Assembly: GCA_947311845.1 (NCBI GenBank)
Contig: CAMZMU010000107.1
Location: 19,365,166 to 19,429,165, forward strand
Direction of reading: 5' to 3'
DNA length: 64,000 nt
Source of the DNA: Poa pratensis
Taxonomy: Eukaryota > Streptophyta > Magnoliopsida > Poales > Poaceae
Shown here in pieces: positions 36,423-46,779 of the stretch. Position 1 is the stretch's first letter. Each line of letters begins with the position of its first letter. The translations under genes were made by a program, and so were the position numbers. Below the pieces are notes generated by a model, which had not been told where the DNA came from, did not search any database, and saw only the letters and a list, made by a program, of their open reading frames with translations.

Positions 36423-36742
36423 GGTCTATGCGTAGATATGATTGGACCTAGAGCACAAGTTGGTGCGGACATTGCATAAGTTTGTGCGATTATATTAGAA
36501 CTCTTCTAATATTCAGGTTATTTTTGTTGCTTCCCAATATACTACGTTGTCATATTTTCCGGCGGCATAGGCGAGATCTTTTTCAGACTTCTGTCAATTT
36601 GTGGACCTTTCATGCTGCTCATAGTTTGCTGATCGGCGCCAGCAAAGTTCTTAAGTAGCTCTGGGTCTCCCTATAGTTGCAAACGTTGACGTCATGGTGA
36701 AAAGGGCTAAGTGGGTTAGCTCCACACAAGGATGATTCCTTG

Positions 36743-36766
36743 CACTAGTACAGAACGACACATTGG
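36743..36766 (+). repeat. Left terminal inverted repeat of the CACTA element
   Basis: 24 bp, matching 45377-45400 in inverse orientation with two mismatches. The outer bases are CACTAG. Confidence 0.9.
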
Positions 36767-36769
36767 AAA

Positions 36770-37012
36770 CGGGCCAAAAACCCATTCGGAAACGGAGAAA
36801 GGGCCCGTGTCCCCGCTTCCGATACTGATGTGAAGGCCCTCATCGGCAACGGTGGCAGAACACCGTTTCCGATGTGAGATAATTTCGGCATCGGAGCCTC
36901 CGTGCCCTCCGTTACCAATGTGTGACCATTTCGGCAACGGAGTGTTTTGTCCTCCGTTACCAGTGTGGTATCATGTTGGCAACGGCTATTTTGTTTGCCC
37001 GTTTCCGATGTC
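36770..37012. repeat. Left subterminal palindromic repeats of the CACTA element
   Basis: Four units of the form 'cggcaacgg' followed within 6-20 bp by 'ccgttnccnatgtg' lie between 36770 and 37012. Similar words lie near the right end (45185-45275) and at 41314-41355. In En/Spm such subterminal words bind the TnpA protein; that role is inferred here. Confidence 0.75.
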
Positions 37013-37324
37013 TAATTGCAAGCTAATAGTAATTAGCTGCGCTTGCACGCCCGTGCTACAACAATTATTTAGCAGACATTCAGCAATACAAGTTTACAAC
37101 AATCATATGAACACAAAGTTTACAGCAAATGTTGGAATACAAGTTCACAGCTATTGCTATTGCTACAAATACAAAGTTTTCAGCCATTGTTGGGAAAAAA
37201 GTGGACACAATTTAAAGAAGTTACATCAACAATGGTGACAACAATTGTTTTGGAAAAATCTATAGTCTCACCAGCGAGAATGCCGGTATGGACAGGTGAA
37301 CAAATGCCGAATAGGATCTCATGA

Positions 37325-40300
37325 TCATGGAAGAGGGTGTAGTTTTCCCTCCTTGCTTAAGATGTGTGCAAGGACGAACGCAGCAAACATGCCTCTCACC
37401 ATCGTAAGAACATCCTTCTTCAAAGGTTTACTCCCATTCCACTATAAGCTGCAGGCAGATTCTTAGTTAGGTATCTTTCGTCATGTATGTCTGCAAATAT
37501 TGTTAGGAAACATGAATTGTTGATGATGTCGTGGATTACTAACCGAATCGAGGCTTGACAGACTTTTCGAGGTGGGAACGACTTTCAATATTGCATTGCA
37601 CACATAATACCCACAAAGATTTGTACCAGTGGTTGCTGAGGGCACTGTAATGTTGGTGACAAAATCGCTCACTTAGTTTGGTTTGCTAGCAGGTATTTGT
37701 GAAAACTAGGAATAAAGTAGCAACTGTTACCGGGTTAACTTTACGTGACTCAATATGTCCTCTGTTCTCCTCTCTTGGCCAACGGTCTCTTGATTATCGT
37801 CAGGTACTTTTCGAACACACTACAAAAGTAATGAGTTGGCGGATTGAGAAAACAACACGTGAAGTTAAATCATAAAGTAAACTAGGGAACGATGTAATAC
37901 CTGTTCAAGAATTCCTCAAGGGTGTATAATTCATACTTCCAAGTAGGGAATCTATATACAATACCTTGTTTTTTTAGGAATGATGACAGCTAAGATCCAG
38001 TGAAAACTGCAAAGGAAAATAACAAACTTACGCCTGATGGTAAGGAAGCAGGATGTACAGATAATTTTTGATAACAAACTTACTCCTGATTGTAAGGAAG
38101 CAGGATCAACTCTTTGTCTTGATAATGAGTCAACGCTTTCACAGCATAGTCGAATACATCGTCGTATCCATTGCTGCAGATGTTCGGTAAGCGATAAGAG
38201 CCGGGTCAAGGAAACCTACCGGTTCTTTCCTGCGGTTGCACTCGAATACCTGGCTCCTAAGTACAAGAAAGAGAATAGTTAGCATGTACTGAACAGAAGA
38301 AAGCTATTAAAATGTGAAAAGTATTTGTAAGGCACATACAATGTGAACAAACGCATGAACGTGCCATCAACAGTATTCAGGTTGAAAACTTGGAACATCT
38401 CTGAAAACTCCCAGCATAGTCGAACGCCATCTTGGACGCCGTAAAAATCCTCTTTCCTGATACTGAAGGTCAGGTCCTTATTCTCTTCACAATATAGGAG
38501 GTACTTTTCATGAAGCTGCTGGCAAGCCAAGCCTGATCTTTGTAATCCATCTTAGTCAACAATGGCTGTCCATGCACGTATTTGGGGCAACTTTGCACCT
38601 CTGCATTGTATTTCTTATTAAATTCTTCGTCATCTAGGTATTGGTCGTTGTAAATCGGTGCAGTATTTTTTTATTTTTAGTGGTTGGGCTTGGGCTTGGG
38701 CTTGGCTTGGGCTTGGGCTTGGGCTTCATCGGGGTTCTATTTATCGGGGCCATCTTGGCATGGTCCTTCGCCCGGACGGGTGTGGTGCCTCTACGTGTCC
38801 GAAGAAGTTGGGGCGGAGGCGGCAGATGAGCCTGCTGTGGCTGAGGAGGCAGGGACGGCAGTTGAGCCTCCTGTGACTGAGGCGGAGGCGGCAGATAAGC
38901 CTGCTGTGGCTGAGGCGGAGGCGTAGGCGGTGTTGGTGTAGCTTCAACCAAGTTGGTGGTGTTGTTCACCACAAGGGCAGTAGGTGAGTTACCATCGACA
39001 GGCGGTGTTGGTGTGGCTTCACAATTCTGTGCAACCGTTGTATCTTCAACTGCTTGTTCTCTGGAAGGCTGTTTGGCCGCAATATCAAGGAGGAGCTGTG
39101 CTGAACGGAGGCCTTCAGACGACGCCATCTGTCGAGAAGCTGTTGAGGTGGATGGCAGGGCACTGAGAAGAGAAATCTCCTTCTTGGGCCACTGTACGTA
39201 TCTCAGCTTAGCCTGGCCCAAGCTTTGTACGTCTGCATCGACGCGGGTGTTAAATAGCAAGATGCCTTCGAAGCCAGGCATGATCTTGTCCACAAAGCAC
39301 ATTGCAAAACCTGGCTTTAAGGGCACACCATCCACTTGAGGTACCACATCGGTAGGTGGCTGAACCATACCTAGTGCTGCCACCAGGGGATGATGCGTCA
39401 TCACGGTTACAGGCACATGTAGTTTGCATCTCTCCGGGCTCGTGATGTCGTCCACAGCATATTTGCCGGTGTCTACAAGACCATCAACCGACAATGATCC
39501 ACAACTACTCCTGGCTGTAGGGCACTCCCCTCGGGATCAAGGTGACCGTCTCGAATCTGCTTAACGATATTGGCCGTAATATTTGTCTCTAGTGCTTTCA
39601 TTTGAGCGTCATGTCTGGCCTTTTTCATTGCCTGCCTTTCAGCCTGGTCTATCGCGAAAGCCTTCTTGTGGCCAACATGGGTGCCGTACGTCCGAGACCG
39701 ACCAGAGGCTCAGGCGTAGCCAAAGCTTTTGAGAGAATGTCATCTTTCCCTCGTGCCAGAATCTCTCCGCTGTCCTTTTATTTTTCAGCTCCAGCTGGAG
39801 ATAAGACAAGTAGTACACTGAATTCAGTACACAAGGAAATATTGTGTCAGTTAAGGAGGAAACAACTTAGGTTATATATGGTTATTACCATTGTTTTATG
39901 TAACTTTTGGGTCTCGGGGTGAGTTATAACAAGTTCACCAACTTCGTTTGTTTTAGACCTCGCCCTCAAGAAGTCTCGTGCCCGTTCACCTTCAAGATCA
40001 GAGTAAGGAACCGTGCCCCCGAAGCAACTGCTTCTTCATCCTGTTTTCTCCATATGGGCTTCGAACCAGCATATCCAAGAACCCCCATATTGTGGGGATG
40101 CTTGTTTTTACTGATGAGGGCGCTGCCGGCTTTACTCTTTGTTAGGAACTCCTCCGTCCTCCTATACTTCTTGAACTCCTTCCAGTCGTCAGGTTTAATG
40201 AAGGGGTATACAAGTGTAGCATCCCGATTTTTCTTCTGGAATTTGGAGTACAGACGGTGCCTGAAGTTACGGAACGAATCCTTTGCTTTAGAAAGAGCAG

Positions 40301-41117
40301 CAGCTTGAACTGCAGGCTTCCATTCCTCATTTGCGAGCTGGAACTGGCTCATTATGGCGTTGACGATGAAAGTCTTTTCTTCTGGAGTGACTTGACTCCA
40401 GTCGTCAACCGTAATGGGGACCTTTTCCCTGACTACACACCCACACAATGTCTTAAATTTCCTATGTGCCTTGACTGGTTTCAACGGGGCACCAGTTTTC
40501 TTGTCAATCATCTCCACTGTAAATGTTCCTCTTGGCTTTAGGGTTGGTTTTCTAATTCCTCGACCCCTTTGTTTCATGATAAACTGATCCTGCTGCGAGG
40601 ATGAGCTCGAGGACCCTTCATCACCAGACGACAGCTCTGAATAACAGGTGAATAATAGAAGGTGGATCTCAGCACTAATTAAAACTAAAAGGTCCGACTT
40701 TACAGTGTGTAATACAGTTAATCAGCACAACTAACCTGTCCCAAGTGTGTCTCCGGCATGTATGAGGTCGCCGCTGTCTGCCCCTTCCTCTATTGCGGGC
40801 AAATCTGTGGCGGCAGCAGCTCCGGGAGCCAAATCAGTGGAGACGGCGGCCAAATCTGTGGCGGCCGCATCTCCGGGAGCCAAATCAGTGGAGACGGCGG
40901 CCGCATCTCCGGGAGCCAAATCAGTGGAGACGGCGGCCAAATCTGTGGCGGCCGCATCTCGGGAGCCTGAGGGGGGCATAGAGCCCACCCTCTGGGCGTC
41001 TTCGCTGACCACGGCGTCGGCGCGACGCCGTCGTAGCCTGGAGCTGCCCCGCGGCGTGGGTTGGGGGACGGCCAGGGAAGCCGTCTGCGCCGCAAGGGCG
41101 GCCCGAGTAGTCCGCAT
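37325..41117 (-). CDS. CACTA accessory protein with En/Spm-type region and Ulp1-like cysteine-protease domain
   Basis: Read from ATG at 41117: an Ala/Pro-rich N-terminus with repeats 'STDLAPGDAAA' (to 40731, donor gttagt); a Lys/Arg-rich exon (acceptor ~40637) with 'VPITVDDWSQVTPEEKTFI'; an exon with 'ARGKDDILSKALATPEP' and 'YGTHVGHKKAF', typical of plant En/Spm accessory transposase; a Pro/Gln-rich linker (38640-38950); then Ulp1-like segments: 'FHWILAVIIPKKN' with a following 'LYIDS' (about 38015-37945; His and Asp), 'GTNLCGYYVCNAI' (about 37635-37597; Cys), and a C-terminal helix ending at TGA 37325. The catalytic order H-D-(Q)-C suits a SUMO-protease-like fold. At least five small frameshifts, several at homopolymers (about 39697, 39533, 38675, 38528), break the frame. 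Exon limits are approximate. Confidence 0.72.
38021..38106. repeat. 52-bp tandem duplication around a splice donor in the Ulp1-like gene
   Basis: 'aacaaactta' followed by 'gcctgatggtaaggaagcag' at 38021 recurs from 38073 with three substitutions in 34 bp. On the coding (minus) strand each copy reads '...caatcaggagtaagttt' or '...catcaggcgtaagttt', so a donor-like GTAAG/TAAG site and the exon end next to it are duplicated. Confidence 0.8.
38680..38935. repeat. Low-complexity Pro/Gln and Pro-Lys/Pro-Ser coding repeats
   Basis: Runs of 'ggcttg' hexamers (38686-38728) encode alternating Pro-Lys and Pro-Ser on the minus strand. The adjoining stretch encodes P-P-P-Q-P/S-Q repeats. Such hexamer runs are prone to copy-number change and to assembly error. 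Confidence 0.8.
40795..40975. repeat. In-frame minisatellite in the CACTA accessory gene
   Basis: Words 'ccgggagccaaatcagtgg' and 'agacggcggccaaatctgtg' alternate three to four times, encoding repeats of 'STDLAPGDAAA' on the minus strand. Unit lengths (about 30 and 60 bp) are multiples of three, so frame is kept. Confidence 0.85.
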
Positions 41118-41213
41118 AATAACTCAGCTGAGACGTGGGTTGGGGGACGGCCAGGGAAGCCGTCTGCGCCGCAAGGGCGGCCCGAGTAGTCCGCATAATG
41201 AACTCAGCTGAGC
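41055..41213. repeat. 79-bp tandem duplication spanning the start codon of the accessory gene
   Basis: 41055-41133 and 41134-41213 are nearly identical, beginning 'cgtgggttgggggacggcc'. Both contain the minus-strand start 'MRTTRAALAAQTASLAVPQP'. Because 79 is not a multiple of three, only the inner ATG (41117) is in frame with the rest of the gene. Confidence 0.88.
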
Positions 41214-41313
41214 GTGAGTACGCCGCCGGGGGTGGTTTGAAGACGGTGAGCGGGGGGAAATGCGAGGGGTGGTAGGTTGGTCCCAAGTCTAAGTCTGGAA
41301 GTAGGGTTTATGT

Positions 41314-41355
41314 CACATCGGCAACGGTGCATTCAAAAAAACCGTTGCCGATGTG
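41314..41355. promoter_or_regulatory. Perfect 15-bp inverted repeat of the CACTA subterminal type between the two genes
   Basis: CACATCGGCAACGGT (41314-41328) and ACCGTTGCCGATGTG (41341-41355) form a perfect palindrome with a 12-bp spacer. It is the same unit as the subterminal repeats, placed in the 270-bp gap between the transposase stop (41485) and the accessory-gene start. A 'ggtataaataa' lies next to it (41355-41365). Confidence 0.8.
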
Positions 41356-41484
41356 GTATAAATAAATTATATTTCGGAATTTGAATAAACGTAGCGTTTA
41401 CGGTTGAAAATTAAGAAATAAAACAGCACATTACTTTGCCAATTAAGAAATACAATTATCACTTTAGGGTACAAATTAATTTGC

Positions 41485-44400
41485 TCATTCTTCGTCCTCC
41501 TCTAGTAAAACTGGATCAACCTGAATATTTCCTTTGTAAATTGCCCCATCGGAGTGATCATCTCTTGCGTAAAAGCCATCTCCAGGAGCCTGTCGGTCAT
41601 TGATCTGTATGCGTTCTCCAGTTGCTGGCAAGTCTTCATACTGGTTGTACTCTTCTTCATCAGTAACGTCATCCACCCCAACGATCTTCCTTTTCCCATT
41701 CATCACAACATGGCAATTTTTATGTAGTAGGTCTTTGACATAGAAGATCTGGGTGGCTTGGGTAGCTAAAACGAAAGGTTCATCTTTGTATCCCAATTCG
41801 TTGAGATTGACATATGTAGTGCCGTACTGGTCAACTTTCGCATGACCCAGTTTGACCCATTTGCATTTAAACAATGGAACCGTGAGTAATGTATCGTACT
41901 CAAGCTCCCAAATCTCCTCAATTACTCCATAGTACCAATCCTTCCTCCCATTCGGATCTACCGCTTCCACTTTAATAGAGCTATTCTGATACATGGTCTT
42001 GTTGTCTCTATTCTTTGTATAAAAGGTGTAGCCATTCAGGTCATATGCTTCCCATTTATGAACCGTAAAGTTTGGCTTTCTTGCCAAACTTTTTAAAGTC
42101 TCGTCATCATCTCCGACACAATTCGTCATCAGCCAATCAGCGAATCTCTGGTTGTGCAGTTTCAAGACTTGTGCTTCCTTCTGATTCTCTGTCAAGCCTC
42201 GGCCTCCTAGCTCAATTCTAAGTAGATCCTTGTGAGCATCCACATATGGTGTAACGACTGCAAGGTGCTGCAATACGTACAAATGTGCTTTCTCAAATAA
42301 TTCACACTCTGGCCAACATGATTTATCTTTCATTAACCCTTTTCCATCTAGCCTCCCCTCATGCCTGGACAGAGGCACCCCGATAGGTCGGTGGCCATCC
42401 ATGTAGCTGATGAAATACTCAACCACCTCCTCCGAAAGATATCCTTCAACGATACTTGCCTCTGGCCGATACCTGTTACGGACGTAGTGCTTGAGTATAC
42501 CCATGAAGCGCTCGAACGGATACATAGTGCGCAGATACACTGGACCACATTGCTTTATCTCATAAACAATGTGTACAATTAGATGGACCATTACGTCGAA
42601 AAACGAAGGGGGGAAGAACATCTCCAGCTGGCAGATAGTCTTCACAACATCTTCTTGCAATCTGTCTAATTTGAATGGATCTATTACCTTCTGGTATATA
42701 GCGTTGAAAAAATCACATAACCTCATGAGAGCCTCTCGAACGGGTTTAGGCAACATATTTCTAATTGCCACAGGGAGCATCTGTGTCATCATCACATGGC
42801 AGTCATGTGACTTCATCCCCATCAGTTTCTTTTCTTCAAACGACACCAGAGTCCTGATGTTTGCGCAGTATGCTGACGGAACTTTCATATCATACAAGAA
42901 TTGCAAGAACTCCTTCAACTCTTCCTTCGATAACTGGTAGCAAGCAGGTGGGAGGTACCACTGCCCATTAGGCTTCTCTTGTGGCTTCAACTTTTTCCTT
43001 TTATATTTCAATGCAAGAATATCCAGCCGTGAATTCATACCATCCTTCGTTTTATCCTTGTTATTCATTACACATCCAAGAACGCTTTCAGTTACGTTTT
43101 TCTCGACATGCATGACATCGATGCAATGTTGAACGTCCAGATATGCCCAATACTTCAATGCCCAGAAAACCGATCTTTTCTTCCACACTGCCTTCTCACG
43201 AGATTGGGGTTTCTTCCCCTTACCAAAAATAGTGTGTACATCCTTCGTCTGGTCATCGACATCCGCTCCTGAAAATGGTTCTGGCGTGTCATCGGTCTCA
43301 ATCGTATTATCGAACGGGGCCTTCAATTTACGATACGGGTGATTCTTTGCCAAAAACCTTCGGTGCCGCATGTACAGCCAAAGACTTTTTGTTCTCTCTT
43401 TGCAAGTGACACATGCAAAGGATCCCTTCAAACTCTGCCCTGACAAGTTCGCAAGTGCAGGATAATCTTGAATGGTCAGAAACAACATTGCTCTGAGATC
43501 AAACTGTTCTCTCTTGAACGCATCATACATTCTTACCCCATCCCACAGTACTTGTAGTTCTTCGACAAGTAAACTCAAGTAAACATCAATGTCATTCCCA
43601 GGTTGTTTTGGTCCTTGAATAAGCATCGACATCATGATATACCTCTTCTTCATGCACAACCAAGGAGGAAGGTTATACATTGCTAAAAGAACTGGCCAAG
43701 TGCTATGTCTGCTGCTCATGCTGCCAAAAGGATTCATTCCATCTGTACTTAGTGCAAACCTTACATTTCTGGGGTCCCTGCCAAAGTCTGGGAACTCATA
43801 ATCGATAAGCCTCCACTGTGGTCCATCAGCCGGGTGTCTGAGCAGTCCATCTTTTTTCCTTTTATCGGCATGCCAACGCATCAGCTCTGACTGCTTTGGG
43901 TCTGCATACATACGCTTCAATCTGGGTATTATTGGCAAATACCACACAACCTTGTAAGGGACTCCCGTTGTGACCTCATCCTCGCCCTTGTCTCTGTCTT
44001 TTGCTAGGTTGCGTTTGTAACGAGGAAAGTTACATATGGGACAACGCCGCATATTTTCATTTTCCCCTCGGTAGAGAATACAATCATTCTTACAAGCGTG
44101 TATCTTCACGTACTCGGCTGGAATGGGGCAGATCACCCTCTTGGCATGGTAAGTGTTCGCTGGCAAGTCATTTCCAGGTGGAAGTAATAATGCGACAAGT
44201 TTTAACAGCTTTGTGAAGCTCACATCGGATGTACTACTCTCTGCCTTGTATTTCAACAATTCTAGTGTCGCATCCAACTTGCTGAGCTTGCATTCCGGAT
44301 ACAGAGGTTTCTTCGAGTCCGCCGACTGACAGAGGAAATTCTTTATCTCATCATTACCTTCCATATTATTCTCCAAATCATTGATCATCTGTTCTAGGTT

Positions 44401-44774
44401 TTTTTGTGGACCATCGGCTCTGGTTTCATCTGGATGCACATCATCATCAGCGTTGCCCAAACCATCTCTGGCATTGACTTCATGATTATCGTTGCTCAAA
44501 TCATCACGGTTGTCGGCAAAGATTGCTGGTTGTTGTTCACCGTGTTTTGACCAACATGTGTACGATTCCATAAATCCCCTCAAAATATGTGTTCTTCTAT
44601 CGTTTGTCTTCTAGGCCACAAGACTTCATTCTTACAGATAACACAAGGACAAAACATCTTCGGTTCATTACTTTCTAGCATGTGTTGCGAAGCCCTGTCC
44701 AAGAATTCAACCACACCTTGTGAGAATTCAGGACTCGTGCGACCACCGTACATCCAAGCTCGATCAAGAACCAT
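41485..44774 (-). CDS. TNP2-type CACTA transposase
   Basis: The start ATG at 44774 gives 'MVLDRAWMYGGRTSPEFSQG', the usual transposase-associated N-terminal domain with a C-P-C-x2-C zinc-like motif ('MFCPCVICKN'). An acidic linker is followed by the TNP2/transposase_21 core ('CKNDCILYRGENENMRRCPIC' region split C-x-n-C, 'DGMNPFGSMSSRHSTWPVLL', 'GPKQPGNDIDVYLSLLVEEL'), then 'WAYLDVQHCIDVMHVEKNV', the DUF4218 region ('HDCHVMMTQMLPVAIR', 'MYPFERFMGILKHYVRNRY') and DUF4216 ('DWYYGVIEEIWELEYD'). One 1-nt loss in a T run at about 44582 separates the first 64 codons from the 1,032-codon remainder; with it restored the length would be 1,096 aa, normal for the family. It catalyses excision and integration in the nucleus. 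Confidence 0.92.
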
Positions 44775-44910
44775 CTAGTAAAATGGCAAACTACATATGT
44801 AAGATTTATACTCCGCGCTCCTAAATCAAAATAATTAAAAAAATAAGTAGTAGGTTTTCGGGTTATACCACCGCCCCAGTAGCTGTGGAATCGGGCCCAA
44901 GCTTCCCTGC

Positions 44911-45005
44911 GCTGCCTCTCGACGCCGGCAACCAACGCGCTGCCTCTCGACGCCGGCAACCAACGCGCTGCCTCTCGACGCCGGCAACCACCGCGCGCCT
45001 ATCGA
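44911..45005. repeat. 28-bp tandem repeat upstream of the transposase gene
   Basis: 'gctgcctctcgacgccggca' begins at 44911, 44939 and 44967 (period 28), followed by a degenerate fourth unit. It lies 140-230 bp upstream of the transposase ATG, in the promoter or 5' UTR. A Pro-codon-like 'cctccgc' run follows at 45035-45080. Confidence 0.88.
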
Positions 45006-45376
45006 CGCCCGCAGCACAGATGTAAGATCTGGACTCCGCCTCCGCCCTCGCCTCCGCCTCCGCCCTCGCCGCCGCCGCTCCTATCTTTCAGTCTTATGGG
45101 AATCTCCGCAGCTGGCTAACTCGACACCACTCATAGCGTTAGGTCTGGATGGAATCATCGGATACGGTCATCCATATTAACCGTTTACAATAATGAAAAT
45201 AATGCATACGGACACGAAAATATGTCCGTTGCTCATATAAAGCAAACGGTTGCGGAAAGCACAACCGTTGCCGATGTGTCGCGGGTCGCGGGAGGATAGC
45301 CCTCGCGGGCGGCTTTTTCCGCGCGGAAGGCTCGATTCTCCGTCGCCTAACTCCTGTCGTTTCCATAGAGGGGTAT

Positions 45377-45400
45377 CCGATGTGTCGTTTTGTACTAGTG
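45377..45400 (-). repeat. Right terminal inverted repeat of the CACTA element
   Basis: Reverse-complements to CACTAGTACAAAACGACAC and onward, pairing with 36743-36766; TTG target duplication follows at 45401-45403. Confidence 0.9.
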
Positions 45401-46170
45401 TTGACATTTAAAATAGCAACTTGAATAATCATGCCACAAGTACGTAGGTTATAACGGTTGTTCCGTAGATCCTACAAGACACGGCAAAACTTGCAAACAA
45501 ATGTTAAAAACGTATAACTTGGTTTTGCAGGGTGTGCATGTCATTTGGTATAGCTATTTTTTTACTATGTTTTAACATGATGGCCAATGCCAAGTGATTG
45601 TTCGAGTTCGTCATCGACAATCAAGCAAAAAGGTTGTTCGTCGCGGTCCGCGGGAGGAGGTCCATGACGAGAGAAAGTGGTCGTTTCTCTATCGTGGAAA
45701 ATGCTTGAAGCAATTTTGCCCGCCACAGAATTCCCTCGGATTTTCTACGATGGCGCAGAATTTGGAGATGGTGGATCCTCGTTGGAGATGCGTCAAGACT
45801 TCCCGTAGTACAAAGGCTATACCGAATCACACGAATATGTTTATAATTTCCTGTGATGTTTATCCTTTGTTGGTTGCACCTTGATTGCGCATAGATGTTT
45901 ATTATGGGTAATCCTCACAAAATATCAAGTTGAAAGTGTTCTCCCAACTGTAGCACAGTCAAACTGACTGGTAATCCATTTGTCGACATGTACACATGAG
46001 TCATTTGGCTTAGTGGTCAGGAGGCGAGTATGAACGGTTAACACAACATTGTCAGTTGGTTGTCTTGAAGTTCATGCATAAAGATTATGAGTTTCAAACA
46101 CATTCCATCGAAATATGAACAAGAGTTGTAGCTGCTGCAATTGGCAGGGTGTCTGCTCTCTCGGGTCTTG

Positions 46171-46389
46171 GGCCCCCTTCTTTTCAGCTTATTTTCCAGA
46201 TTCTCCCAGAAGCTACCCTCCATCAGCTTCTCCCAGAATCTCGTTTTTTAAATTTGTTTAAACTTCTAAATTTGTCTTCCCAATACTTATTTAGAAGTTT
46301 AAACAAATTTAAAAAACGAGATTCTGGTAGAAGCTGATGGAGGGTAGGTTCTGGGAGAATCTGGAAAATAAGCTGAAAAGAAGGGGGCC
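46171..46389. mobile_element. Foldback MITE (219 bp), probable TSD TTG
   Basis: The whole element is one hairpin. The arms begin GGCCCCCTTCTTTTCAGC on both sides (inverted) and stay paired for about 100 bp, with a small loop at about 46272-46292. TTG flanks both ends (46168-46170, 46390-46392). A 3-bp duplication would suit CACTA- or Harbinger-type mobilisation; no coding capacity. Confidence 0.85.
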
Positions 46390-46526
46390 TTGAATCACTT
46401 AGTTCCGATTTTAAGGATTATTGGACTTGGTGGGAGCATAAATTAAATTCAATTTGTTGAGTTAAGTAGTGCAAAATTAATAATGAATTAATAGTCTAAA
46501 TAAACTTGTTTCATGTTGTAAAGAAA

Positions 46527-46751
46527 ATGGGCCACGTTCAATCTGAGTCTCTGAATGAGTTATTGAGGGTAGGAAAATTAACTGAGGATAGCGTTTAGTT
46601 ACGTGAATAGGTTCATGATCTACGAGCCATTCTTAGAAAGTATGAGATAGAGCATGTGCTGGACACCGAGGTTCCAGGTCCCAATGAGGGTTACTCCCAA
46701 TTGGGGGAAGACGAGAGTATAAGGTTGAGGTCATCTTGCAAGATAAAATGA
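46527..46751 (+). pseudogene. Copia-type gag N-terminus with in-frame stops
   Basis: From ATG 46527 the frame reads 'MGHVQSESLNELLRVGKLTE', then two TAG stops within 15 bp (about 46596 and 46608), then 'VHDLRAILRKYEIEHVLDTE' to a TGA at 46749. The second stretch has the W/V-H-D-L-R-x-I-L...H-V-L-D pattern of copia gag N-termini. It lies at the expected distance from the primer-binding site at 36411 once the inserted CACTA element is removed. Decayed and truncated. Confidence 0.55.
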
Positions 46752-46779
46752 GTCCCGAGCTAAGCAAGTGTTATCCACA

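Larger units (their letters stand above)
36743..45400 (-). mobile_element. Complete CACTA (En/Spm-type) DNA transposon, TSD TTG
   Basis: The 8,658-bp element is bounded by inverted repeats that begin CACTAGTACAGAACGACAC on the left and CACTAGTACAAAACGACAC on the right (reverse), and by TTG duplications at 36740-36742 and 45401-45403. Both ends carry arrays of palindromic words around 'cggcaacgg...ccgttgccgatgtg'. Two genes are read on the minus strand: TNP2-type transposase (44774-41485), then a gene with a plant En/Spm-like region and a Ulp1-like domain (41117-37325). The minus strand is therefore its coding orientation. Confidence 0.95.
36423..46751 (+). mobile_element. Internal leader and gag remnant of the copia-like element (split by a CACTA element)
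   Basis: The pieces are 36423-36742 and 45404-46751. The CACTA transposon separates them with a TTG duplication, and a foldback MITE lies at 46171-46389. About 1.2 kb of non-coding leader precedes a broken gag at 46527, a leader length in keeping with BARE/Angela elements. No RT or integrase is found further right, so the element is 3'-truncated. Confidence 0.5.

Noticed and set aside
42361..44216. Plus-strand ORFs opposite the transposase gene
   Set aside because: They are antisense shadows of the long transposase reading frame with no motifs of their own.
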